From Hydractinia symbiolongicarpus (lineage: Eukaryota > Cnidaria > Hydrozoa > Anthoathecata > Hydractiniidae), in NCBI RefSeq assembly GCF_029227915.1, contig NC_079879.1:4650001-4714000 (forward strand): a stretch of DNA of 64,000 nucleotides, in the 5' to 3' direction. The notes under the pieces are model-generated. The model saw only the letters and a program-made list of their open reading frames with translations, did not search any database and was not told where the DNA came from. Each line of letters opens with the position of its first letter. Within the stretch, counting starts at the first letter, position 1. Below, piece after piece: positions 30,869 to 41,755 of the stretch. Position numbers and translations under genes: made by a program.

Positions 30869-31614
30869 TGAACATGTATAGACACTTTTTCTTTTGTTAA
30901 ACGAGATGTATTTATACACGATTTTTCAAAGCTTGTAACCTTTTTTAGTTCATATAAGCATCTTCTTAGTTCATGTATTTCAATTTTACCATTTTATTTT
31001 GATAAGGGAACGATCTGGAAAATCTGGCTTGGGACAAGAAAATTTTGCCTAAATCCAAAATATATAAGCCAGACATCACAAATATTAGCTGTCAAAGTCA
31101 CCTGGCCGAGCCTTTTTATCGCAATTTTTGATATACAGAATCGAAGAACTAGAATAACAAATCAATACTATACTTGTCTCCTGGGAAATAGTTGAAAACT
31201 TCATTTAAATGAGGCATATTTGTGATGTCTACCTATTGTACAGCAAATTTCAGCAAAAAACACTTCCCTTATTAAAACATTTGTTGACAAATAGATATAT
31301 ATATATACACTGTATATATATGGTTGTGTTTTGTTTCTTTTTTTTACATCTTTTGAGTATATTTTTTGATGCTAGTAACATTTTTATGTGTGGTTTTTTT
31401 TAGTCGAGAGATAATTTAACTGATGAAAGAAAAATTTTGAATTTGAATAAATCTTCCTCTGGTCTGTGAATTTCTAAGCAATTTTTGTTGTTAACCTAAA
31501 GAATAAGATTTTTCTGCATGGAAGCTAAAGTATTCTTAGCAGGTGTTGCAAGACATTGATAAGACATTATTTGTTTTTAGATTAAAGAGAATTTTTCCAT
31601 GTTAACAATATGAA
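30869..31614 (+). other. Intergenic / RNF4 5' UTR
   Basis: No gene. A short (TA)n run lies at 31292-31318. A strong 3' splice site, ttgtttttag at 31571-31580, precedes the RNF4 ATG by 34 bases, so the 5' UTR is probably spliced; the upstream exon (or a trans-spliced leader) is not identifiable here. Confidence 0.5.
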
Positions 31615-34183
31615 ATGGGAAAACCACGAAAAAGGTTGACTCAAAGAAAAGGCTCTGCTAAAAGACGAAGAACAACATCAAATGAAACACAGCCTTCCAA
31701 TTCAAATAGAGAGCAAGAAGAAAATGAAGACGAATCGAGAAGTTTTGAAATTAACTCAGTCCAACCTTCTTCATCATCAGTTAATTTGATTACTCCCCCC
31801 CAAACTGAAAATAGTACAACTGAATTTGTTTTTGCACCACCAGTATCATTTTCTCCTGAACCAGCTGTGTCTGATGAAAATGTTGCTACAAAAATTGAGC
31901 TTGCTCCTGCAGTTTCTCCTGGGGAGTCATCGAGCTCTGATGCACAGTTACAAAGCAATAGGACTAGTGTAATTGTAGAAATAATTGATGTTGACAAGCT
32001 GCCAGAACGTCCTGACTCGCCACCTGGTAACCAATATATTAATACACTGAACACAGTACTAATAATTGCATTTTATAGTCATGTGAGAATGGAAGCCCAT
32101 TATTCTAAATAATAAATATTTTCATGGTTACGATACCTCAATGCAGAATTTATTTTTTCAATTAATAAACCTTTGTTTATTTCTGCAGAATTTATTTTTT
32201 CGAATTGCTCTTAAAAGTGCAATTTCCCAGGACTTATTTTGCAAATAGGGTAAAAATCACAAATTCCACAAAAAACAGTATGGATATTATATATTATATA
32301 CCAAATTTTACCAAAACTGAAACAAATAATAAGTTACGATCTGTGCTCTTACCAAAAACATTGCTAAAAAAGATTGTAGATATTAATTAAGGAACTTAAA
32401 TTAATTGACTTTAAAAAGTTATTCTGGATCCTTATTTTTTAGGTAACGATGTAATTGAAATCAGTCCTCCGAGAAACCTTTCTTCAAGAAGTAGCTTATC
32501 TCTTAGACATTATGTTGATTTAACAAATTCGGAAAGCAACTTAAGTTCCACAGTAAGCATTTTCAATATATTTGCAAATACAGCTACATGTATCGTGTTA
32601 TTTGTTATTTTTACTAATTATATATTTTATTTTAACATCATTTTTTATATCATTTTAGACTTCTGACATTACAGGTATGTGTGTTGGAATTACATTTATC
32701 TTGTGAGATTTGAGAATTAGCAGAGCTCAATTTTTCCATGAAGTAAACTTAGCCTAATAAATGTTTCTGTTTTTTTTTTAGAACAACATGACTTACATAA
32801 CGAAGATGGTGATGCAGATAAAAATGATAAGGACAAGAGTGATGGTGATGATTTACCAAATGTGTTAAAATTGCCAAGGTGAGGCATGAAATTTGTTTTG
32901 TTGCATAAACATCCCTTGGAAATAAGTTCTTTAAATAATGTAACTCTGTCAATATTTAAGATTTCCCATTCTTAGTTCTCTCTGTAGTTTGTAAGAATCT
33001 TTTCAGCTCACTGTCGCTTTTTTTTTATCAAAGAAAGAATATTGAGAACAGCCAATACCATTCTTGTTCGCATTTACAACAAAAATGTGTTTACAAAAAT
33101 TTATCACCTTGAAAGGAATAACAGTATATTTTGTATATTTTTTTAAAAAAAAATCGGCTTGCACATTAGTTTTGAATATTACGACTCATTTAGCTATTTT
33201 TTTAAAAAAATTTGAAACCAAGCCATGATGCAAAAAGAAATAACTTTTTGTCTCGATAAAGTAATTATTTTCCACAACTTTGCAAAAACGTTTTACTCGT
33301 TAAGTAGAACGAGATAAATTTATCCGACGGGATTCCCTCTTATGTTTTCTAACTAAATCTTAAAAAGTCTTATGTATAAAAAGTTTTGTCTTAAAATTTG
33401 CATCACTCCTGCAATAGCATATACAAATCTAAATCCCAATGATACTTGCTTACACTACAAAATATTTCTAACTTGTAGTAAATCGCCCAATCCATCAGGA
33501 AGTGCGTTCACAATTAGTTGTCCAATATGCATGGAAGATGCGAAAGAGGTATGTTGACGAATGTGTGTGCAATGTTGGGGTGTAAACTTTTTCTGTTTTC
33601 CGGGGTCTTTTCTGTTTATTGCTGAGATCTCAGTTGATTTGCATTAGTGAGTCAAGGACATTTAAAAACAAAATTTCTCTCCGTTAGATAAAACGGTCAT
33701 GATCATGGTTTACCATGAAGCTAAGCTAGGATGAGCCAATCTGTAGTGGAATATGTCTTCTTATACCTTTATGTTATCATATTGTTAAACAGTTGTATTT
33801 AGAATTTTATATAAAGGAGTATATCCTTTTTGTATCATGGTGGGTTTATTAAGGAGTTAAACGAAACACCTTTGATTACGTCATAAGCTTTCACTGATTT
33901 CCCTTACGTAGGTTTTGATGAACGTACACTTACACGCCAATCTTGTTTTACGCCGTGTTCTAAAATTACCGCCACTCATTGTGGGCGTAAGAAGGCCAAA
34001 TAAAGTATTTTACTGCTTTGTTCTTTCTTTTAGATTTTATCACAGAAGAAACAACTGATGTCTACGATGTGTGGTCACGTATTCTGTAACAAATGTATTA
34101 TGACGTCTTTAGAAACAAAAGGGATGTGTCCGACCTGTCGCAAAAAACTAAAAAAGAAACAATTGCACCCTATATTTATATAA
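31615..34183 (+). CDS. RNF4: RNF4-type SUMO-targeted ubiquitin ligase
   Basis: Six exons: 31615-32026, 32443-32552, 32659-32674 (16-base micro-exon), 32782-32878, 33479-33548 and 34034-34183; 284 residues. N-terminus: basic nuclear-localisation stretch (KPRKR, KRRR). Three SUMO-interacting motifs: VIVEIIDVD (119-127), DVIEIS (140-145) and HYVDLT (160-165). An acidic Asp/Lys-rich linker follows. The C-terminal RING runs from C226-x2-C229 through STMCGHVFCNKC and CPTCRKK, ending QLHPIFI as in animal RNF4, whose last residues are required for E2 activation and dimerisation. The protein should ubiquitinate poly-SUMOylated targets in the nucleus. Every junction is GT-AG and the frame closes exactly. 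Human RNF4 is shorter (about 190 residues); the excess here is in the N-terminal Ser/Pro-rich part. Confidence 0.93.
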
Positions 34184-35379
34184 ATTTTTTCAAAAAAAAA
34201 AACCCTTACGAGATATTCTTTAAACAAATTTTTACGTTAATATCGATATTACCACCTTGATATCGTCAAATTTACGCACTTTGACGTGAATAAAATTTTG
34301 CGCGTAAACGAGACTGCTTCGTACGACTAGGGCCACCAATTTTCATTATACATTTAAAGTTTTTAAAAATTTACCTCGTTTACAGGTCTACACGTGGTGT
34401 AAAAAGGGTATTGCTATTATCAACCCAGATTATCTTAACTGAAAAAAGCGAGAAATGTGAAAACGATATGGAAATTTGCATCATGTCTAATGATACGTCA
34501 TCAGCTATGGACGAAGGAAAGACTAGTTCTTTTTCGCCTTTCATATGCAATACACACCATTTTCTTTCGTCTCCTAAAGTTTACTTTAACGGGTCAATTT
34601 TTTTTTTCTGTGAAAAATATAAATTAGCGCGTGAAATTTTATTCAAGTGTTTGAAGTGAGGCTTGAATTTTTCTTCATTTTTTCTGAATTTAAATCACAC
34701 GACTTCGTGTTGAAGTGAATGTATATATTTTGGTAGTAAGGTGAGATTTTTATATAAAAATATTTTTTGCCCTATCCATTCAGCAATACAAAGAGCCGAC
34801 CAATGTTAGTGGCCTATTAGTGACAGCTAGTTTTAAAGCCGATAAAAAAATCAATCTACTTTGTGATTTTAACACCTGGAAACGAGTTGTGTACTTTAAC
34901 TGGTAAAAGTTTTGTTAAGTTTGAAATTGTCTCTGCGTGGACGCAAGTGAAGTTTCGTTTGCATGCTTTTAATATGTTGTCGTTATATGAGAAATTTACA
35001 AATGTAAATATTTAATGTTAATATTGTTTCTATTGTAGTCTTTTTCTTAATTTTGTTTGACACGGAAAGTTTGATATTTTAACAAATAGTTTTAATTAAA
35101 AAAAGGAATTGAGGAAAAACCAGGGAACATAGTTTCAATTTTTTGGATAGACTAGTTCTAAATAGCACACCATGATATTCCAATAAGTTACTTTCTCTGT
35201 CTTTCCTGAAAGATATTCTGCTGTACTTCTTTATTCTCGATTATTCCTCACGTTTAATTTTCTTTAATTTACAGTGAATAAATAAAAGGTTTCATGAAGA
35301 AGTTCGAAAGTTATCTACTATGTAGAAGAGGTTGGGTAAGATAAAAAATTTCAATTGATTTTTTTTTCAGTTTAATGTT
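34184..35379. other. Convergent intergenic region between RNF4 and creatine kinase
   Basis: The two genes end toward each other here. An 82-residue plus-strand frame at 34411-34659 has no family signal. Candidate polyadenylation signals aataaa occur at 35279 and 35282 on the plus strand. Nothing else supported. Confidence 0.5.
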
Positions 35380-38228
35380 TTATATGTTCGGTGGAAGAAA
35401 ATGATCCATTTTTTTCCCTTGTTCCAAACACTTTTCCATAGCGATAAGGCTGTTCACACCATCAATAACTTTCTGCACGAGTTCAACCTAGAAATGATGG
35501 AGATAGAGCGGTAACTTAAAAATGATTATAAATGATTACGTCATATCTAATAGTTTCTATCCTTTGGGTGCACATAGATCTAAACAAGTCGCTTTTACCT
35601 CAGAGTATCCAAGTCGATCCAAGTTCGAAATATCAAACGTACCACCCACAGCGGCTGTGTCTACTCCACCTGTTCCTCGCTTCTGCAATCGAAACGATTC
35701 AAGGATTTTATCAAAACGGCTGTCCTTGGCAAGATGAGGCAGTTTCACATGGACACCTGAAAAAAAACGTGCATATCTCGCATAAAAAAATAGGAAAGCG
35801 TCATTATAACACTTTAATTCTCACCTGCTCGCAAACCAGTTCCTAGGTTTGAAGGACACGTCAGTATGTACCCAAGTCTTTTATCCCACATAAAGCTGTG
35901 CCCATCTGCTTTAATATGTTCTTCAACATCTTTCAAGCCACGACAAAATCTCTCGAAAACCTTTCTCATGTTACCTCCTTTCTCCATAGAAATAATTCTC
36001 GAATGATCTTCCTCGTTTACCCAAATTAAAAAGTTTTTGTCTTGATTATGCCAGATACCTAAAACCACAGTAGCCGAAATGCGTAGCAAAGTGAACTATT
36101 GATAGAACGAGCCTTGAAGGAAACAGAAAAGTCCTACACCAGTTTTGAGCAATTGTACTAAAACCTGCAAGTTTGCTAAGCAACTTTAATGGAAGTAATA
36201 CTGTCCATAAGCAACAATATATGTTTGAGCATACGGTTTTTAGAAGCAAAATGGTCTCAAAGACAATTCAATTTAACATCAAATAAAACAATTTCTAGTG
36301 AATTTGTGGTAGTGTGAATTTGGCCAAACATCGTCAATCTATTCGATTTTCTTTTAGGCGACTTCCCTACCTATCACGTGCGGCGTACAAATTCACGAAA
36401 TTAAGTTAAAAAAGGTATTTTTGACATAACTGAAAAATTCTGACAATTTTCGCCTCTTTTATATTACGAAAATAAATTTCCTGAAAATCTCATTCGCCTA
36501 AACTTCTTCTCGTTTATGTTAAATATCACTTGTAAAAATAATTGCTGTTTACCTCGTGCATCTGGCCAGTCTCTCGCCATTCCCGCGCATGTAAGCAAGG
36601 GAGACACAGGCTTGTCAAACAAAAAGTGGTCATCAATCAACTGTTGTTGTTCTGCTTCTGTCATACCATTCAATGGATAGTATTTACCAGATAAATCGCC
36701 TAAAAAAGCAACCTGCTAGATATTTCTGATGAAAACAATTTTCCACTTTTTAAAGAAGATTGAACTAGTTTTTTTACCTTCCAAAGAATCCAAAGCATTG
36801 ACAAGGATGTGTTCTACACTTCTTCGTTCAGCACGTGTGCAATGTGGTGGCAATGAATGGCCTTTAATACATCTTCCAGTTCGGACACGGCTTGAAAGGA
36901 CGTATTTTTCATCAAAGATTCCACCTATAATTTAAAGTAAGGTTTTATATTGTACAGACTTAGACGTAAGCATATGTGCAGTAACAGGGTCGCACCAGTC
37001 TAAAAAACTCTTTGAAATGAAATATAATTCTGGAAAAACCTAAAGAGCTTCAGAATGAAACAAGCTTTGTTTTTTCGTTAAGGTTCGTTTTTTAATCATC
37101 ATGTTGGGGAACGTTTCTTTTTCTCATTCAAACTTGGCTTTTGTTAAACCAGAGTACTCCTTGGAAAAGGTCAAAATCCGAGTGGCCACCCTCTATCAAA
37201 ATTCTTGTGTTTTTTAAAAATAATCAGATTTTTACCCCGAATTTTTGACGCGTCCAGATCGGTAGCATGTTTGTCATTTTTACCAAATCCGTTGTGTCGC
37301 TCGTTTATGATCGGATCGAATAAATCAGCAAATGTAGTGTACGATTCTTCGTCTCCAGCTACGACACCCACGGTGGTGATAAATGGATGCCCTGGGTTGT
37401 CCACTCCAGTTTGAATGGCTTGGTCAAGTGTAAATCCTGTTGCAGTAGTCTAATGAAAGGAGATAAAATATTCGTAGTTGTGACGCGTAAGTTAAAGTGC
37501 GTGAAAATCTAAATTTTCAAAACTTTTAAATTTATCTTTCGCTAAAATTAGACGCCCATACTTAACTCTTAACTCTCGCACTTTGTGCGTGAGACCGGGG
37601 TTTAATTTCCTTTGGCGGTGGTTCAATATGGGTGAGTGAATGTTACCATAGCCCCGGTTAACTCAAGCCATGTAAGGGAAATTGGAAAAAAGACGCACTG
37701 TGTGTACCGTTGGATGTTACAGGGAGTTGTCTGGTGGACCCTAATTGGGTCTGGGTAGCTCAAAATGAGCATTAAATACTCTATGACTCCTCATTGAAGC
37801 CATGCCCCCTCCTGATAATAATAGGCAGGGTATATCCCTCGATATTTGTGACGCTAGCCATGTAAAATATGCACATCTATCTAAACACTAAAACGCACGA
37901 AGTAACTTGTCTGACAGGGGAGAGGGGACTTATGGAGAAGGTCACCCTTTTTCTCACAGCTAGTAAACTTTTACGTGGATATATATAGAGCACATACTTT
38001 GTCCCTCAGTTCTTTGTACATTGATGGCGTAAGATGATTGGCTAGGCAGTTGTTGTGTTTGCTCAAATCAGGATAATCCATCATGGAATCAAACTGCTGA
38101 TATGCTTTTTTCACTCCAGCTCTACCTTTTTTCCCTCCCAAAGAAGGCGATCTCAGCATAGCGTAGCACATGCCGAGACCAACGGCAGCTCCTCCGCCTA
38201 CAACCAGCTTACGTGTAAAGGTGTTCAT
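35380..38228 (-). CDS. CKMT: Creatine kinase, mitochondrial type
   Basis: Seven exons on the minus strand: 37998-38228, 37236-37449, 36778-36924, 36553-36699, 35825-36058, 35599-35756 and 35380-35487; 412 residues (human MtCK precursor about 417). The N-terminal ~45 residues are a basic, Gly/Ala-rich presequence ([20 protein letters not shown]) followed by the MtCK-typical [10 protein letters not shown]. Family marks: [39 protein letters not shown], the NEED-type VNEEDH (260-265), catalytic cysteine 314 in [10 protein letters not shown], and [17 protein letters not shown]. The [10 protein letters not shown] loop is that of creatine kinases, where arginine kinases have R-G-E-H-T-E-A. It should transfer phosphate between ATP and creatine in the mitochondrial intermembrane space. 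Intron 1 contains a dispersed repeat (37651-37888). The next gene starts divergently 810 bp away. Confidence 0.94.
37651..37888 (-). repeat. Dispersed ~240-bp repeat, fullest copy in window
   Basis: In creatine kinase intron 1. Read on the minus strand it runs from ttacatggctagcgtcac through gagggatataccctg, catggcttcaatgagg and gagctacccagaccc to ttacatggcttgagttaacc. Partial copies occur at 6783-6875 and 7222-7282, and an interrupted copy at 61127-63032. No coding capacity. Confidence 0.8.
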
Positions 38229-39037
38229 CTTGTTCGCACTTAATGTCGATGTTGTTTCCTTGATCGAATCAAACTGAAGGACGTCTTTTAGTTTGTTGCG
38301 TCATTTTATAGATTTTTTCTAATCGATTTTCCTGTCAAACCGGTTTTTGCGTCAACATTTTCGTATCAATACGTAATTAAAGTGAAAATTTATTTGACGT
38401 CATTCTTCTTTGTTTTAAATTTTGCGTTTATTACTAAGTGTAGAGAAAAAGTGAACAACAACATTGTTATTTCGCTTTACACTGTTTAAAATGCACACGG
38501 TAAAAGACAGAATACACATACCGCCACTTTTATTGATCGAATACTTTGTTAAAAAAAAGAAAAAGTTTTGTTGGCTTGGGGCACATCCACGTCCCCATGG
38601 TATATTGGCCCCTTAGCCGTTATTATGGAGCAGCCATTTAAAAAGGCAACATGCCCTGGGAATGAAGTTTTACTTGACAAACAAACGAAGTTTTCGGCCT
38701 GTAGCAGCAACTCCATGATTTGCAGTGTTAAGATTTTATAAATTGAAACAGCGAATAATATGCGTGGTGGCATCAGAGATTTAATTTTTCGGACCTAACT
38801 CCAATTTATTGTTAAAAACTCTAAAAATTAAAACTGATTACTTCTTGACAGAAAAGATCGACCCGGGAAAAATTCGGAAGTGTAAACATCAAGACAACAG
38901 GCGGGAAAATTCATCATGATTTAATTTGCTTATCTTACATGCTAATTTGAATTAAAATGACCTCTGTTAATATTAATATAATGTCTTCAAAGGTTTAGTG
39001 ATCTTATTGCAAAGTACTGGAACTGGAATTTCTAGCG
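38229..39037. other. Divergent intergenic region between creatine kinase and cGAS-like receptor
   Basis: Should contain both promoters. A fragment at 38590-38668 (acgtccccatgg ... catgccctgggaatgaag) resembles the CCCCAGGG inverted-repeat family. No TATA box or other element stands out. Confidence 0.5.
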
Positions 39038-41115
39038 ATGGAAAGAAAAGGAATTGGAAAGGACCTGGAAAGGGTGAGTCTTGTTATCTCTTGCTTGTTT
39101 CTATAATTTCAATCTTAATGATTTCGGTACCATTCGCGTATCAACATTTTTATTTAAAATCCGGCTTAACATAAGTTAATGCTTACTTCGAATCCGAATT
39201 TTTTAGTTATTTCTCGACCGTGCCATTTCCGCGAAAGTAGACGAAATGGAGGATCGATTATCTCTGAACGTTTTCAACAAAAGTTATGTCAAGAACATTG
39301 TAAGATGGTTTTTTATGATCATGTCAATAAAAGTTTCAGGCAGAATACTCTAAGGTGCCAAATAAACGTCCCCCAGACCTTATAAGGACCCCCTCCCCCC
39401 GTTTATTAATTTTGGCGCTCAAGGAATCTTACCATAAAAATTTGAAAAAAATCTGGTGAGTTTATTTACAACATAGTCCTAAGTTTCTTATTTTTTAGTC
39501 TACTGCGCATAATAACGCCATAATAACGCCCAAGGCAAAAGTGTTTCTTCGGCAAAACGAAGTTATCTCTACAATTTTATCCACGGCATTGGTTCCATCC
39601 ATAAACTACCCAGGATCAAATATTCCAAAATGTGCAAAAGTGGACCCGACTACGCACAGCCATGCCCAACCTGGCAGATTAAAGGGAACATTGCTATCTG
39701 AATATGTGGATAATTTATTGGAAAATGATGCTAGGTTTCCCGATTCAAAAGAAGAAAAATACATTATTAATTCGATGTTGGATTTTTGTAAAGATGTTTG
39801 TCGTTTATTACACGAGCGATACCCAATCTTTCGGGACTGTTACTACCTTGAAACCGGAAGTGTGTTTGAAGGTTTGAAAACAAATTGTCCAGATGAATTT
39901 GATTTTATGATTATTGTCCCTGAATTCGCAAATTCAAATGTTATCAATTTTAAACCCGCTGATGAATTTCAATTGTTAGAATACAATATTATCGATAAGA
40001 GTATGTTTTCACTTGATCAGGATGGTGATTCTTCTTTTTTCACTAAAATTGATGGTATCTTGGAAGACATGTTTTTAGAAATTCTGCCTGAGAATTGGAG
40101 GATTAGTGCTGACACGCTTGGACGAACGTTAACTACCTCAAGAATAGCACACACTTTGAAACTTATATATGACGGAGATGATTACAAAAACTTTGCCATT
40201 GGTGTTGATTTTTGTCTCTCCGTCCCGTTAAAGAAAGTACCTTTTTGGCTCGATTATTCTACCCTCGCAGGCGTTCAAGTAATCGAGACATCAAAACCCT
40301 TGTTTTACATCATTCGCGATAAAAATTGCCGACTGTCTTTTTCTGTGTATGAAAAAGTCATAATAAACCAGTACCCAAACGATTCGAAGCCCAAGTGTTT
40401 ATTAAGGTTAGTGAAAGTTCTTCGAAACAAATTTCTGTCTAAAATATATGATCCAAATACACGATTGATGACTTCATGGATGCCATCATACTGGCTAAAA
40501 ACAGTGATGTATCAAATGTTATGTGAGTGCACGTGCGAGAGTTGCTGGAGCGAGATCAACATAGCTGACGCTGTTATTAACTTGTTTCAAAAGGTTTACG
40601 ACTGCTTAGAAGCTGAAACATTGTTCAGTTTCTTTATTCCTAAATATAACTTATTGTCTCCATTCAGCGCAAACCAGTATCGAGTTCGGCATAGAGCGAC
40701 TTATTTAGAATCTCCATTAAAAGCTGAAAAACTAAAATACATGGATGAAATTAAAAACTTGTTGAAAATACTTTCAGCATTAAACAAAAATCAAGATGTT
40801 ATATCCATGTTAGTAACAATGGAAGAAGAACGAACGCTTTCCACGAAGAAAGAATACGAGAATAATCTACGTGCAGATTTATTAAACATGTTTTATTATT
40901 ATGCTTATAACGATGCAGACGACGAAATGGGTTTTAACTCGATAAAAACGTTCATCAAGGATCATTTCCCGGCTATGTCAATATCGGGCAGTGGCTATGA
41001 TGTGGTTCTTAGGGAAAACGATGAAATTATCAATATTGATAAAAAACTTGCTGAAACATATGGAACTCACGATGACGGGCAGGAATTTAATTTTTTCCCG
41101 TTATCTCGCGAATAA
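39038..41115 (+). CDS. cGAS-like receptor (Mab-21/CD-NTase nucleotidyltransferase)
   Basis: Two exons, 39038-39073 and 39499-41115; 550 residues. Exon 1 gives only 12 residues (MERKGIGKDLER) and is the less certain part. The nucleotidyltransferase core is complete: the GS of GSVFEGL (132-133), the first two catalytic acids in the E-F-D of PDEFDFMIIV (145-147), and the third acid in AIGVDFCLSV (D249). The helical lobe matches cGAS-type proteins: CRLSFSVYEKVIIN, KCLLRLVKVLRN, SYWLKTVMYQM and LFSFFIPKYNLLS. The vertebrate cGAS zinc ribbon (H-x5-CC-x6-C) is missing, as in other invertebrate receptors that sense RNA or other ligands. It presumably makes a cyclic dinucleotide or related signal on ligand binding; ligand and product cannot be predicted. 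About 110 C-terminal residues beyond the lobe are unassigned. The last 42 codons and 3' UTR are duplicated downstream. Confidence 0.9.
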
Positions 41116-41542
41116 CTGAGATACGTGCGTTGTCACAAGTTATATGTCCAGGGTGTAATCCAGAAATGTAAAATATGGACCACTAAATCCGAAATGGGAA
41201 CTTCACCAGGTGGTAGGTGTTATTGAAATCTTCTTTCTTCACAACTTAATAAATTTTAGGGTGGTGTAATCCACACCCTGACGTCAGTGGCTATGATGTG
41301 GTTCTTAGGGAAAACGATGAAATTATCAATATTGATAAAAAACTTGCTGAAACATATGGAACTCACGATGACGGGCAGGAATTTAATTTTTTCCCGTTAT
41401 CTCGCGAATAACTGAGATACGTGCGTTGTCACAAGTTATATGTCCAGGGTGTAATCCAGAAATGTAAAATAAGGACCACTAAATCCGAAATGGGAACTTC
41501 ACCAGGTGGTAGGTGTTATTGAAATCTTCTTTCTTCACAACT
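40989..41542 (+). repeat. Duplicated 3' end of the cGAS-like receptor gene
   Basis: Positions 40989-41246 (last 42 codons, stop and start of 3' UTR) recur at 41285-41542 with a single difference that I can see (atatgg at 41174 versus ataagg at 41470). The 38-bp spacer contains gggtgg-tgtaatccacaccc, itself partly palindromic. The second copy is a promoterless, truncated gene fragment. Confidence 0.92.
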
Positions 41543-41755
41543 AATTTACAATCTTTAAAATAGAATAGATCACCCTGAACTCATTACAAATATCTTCAAG
41601 TTGGACAGGAATAATGTTTTGAGTTGTATAAAGAAGAAAATGTTATTGTAAAAAGATTTATTTCGGACAAAGAAAAAATCTACAAACTAATAAATAAGAA
41701 ATTATAACGAACATAGAATTAATAGTATAATAAAGAAATAAGATCGTTGATTTAT

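Noticed and set aside
31641-32054. 137-residue minus-strand frame
   Set aside because: Shadow of RNF4 exon 1; Ser-rich composition is the complement of its Ser/Pro-rich coding sequence.
34411-34659. 82-residue plus-strand frame downstream of RNF4
   Set aside because: Lies in the 3' flank after the complete RNF4 stop; no domain seen.
35380-38228. Arginine kinase
   Set aside because: The [10 protein letters not shown] loop and MtCK-type presequence and KHNNC region indicate creatine kinase.
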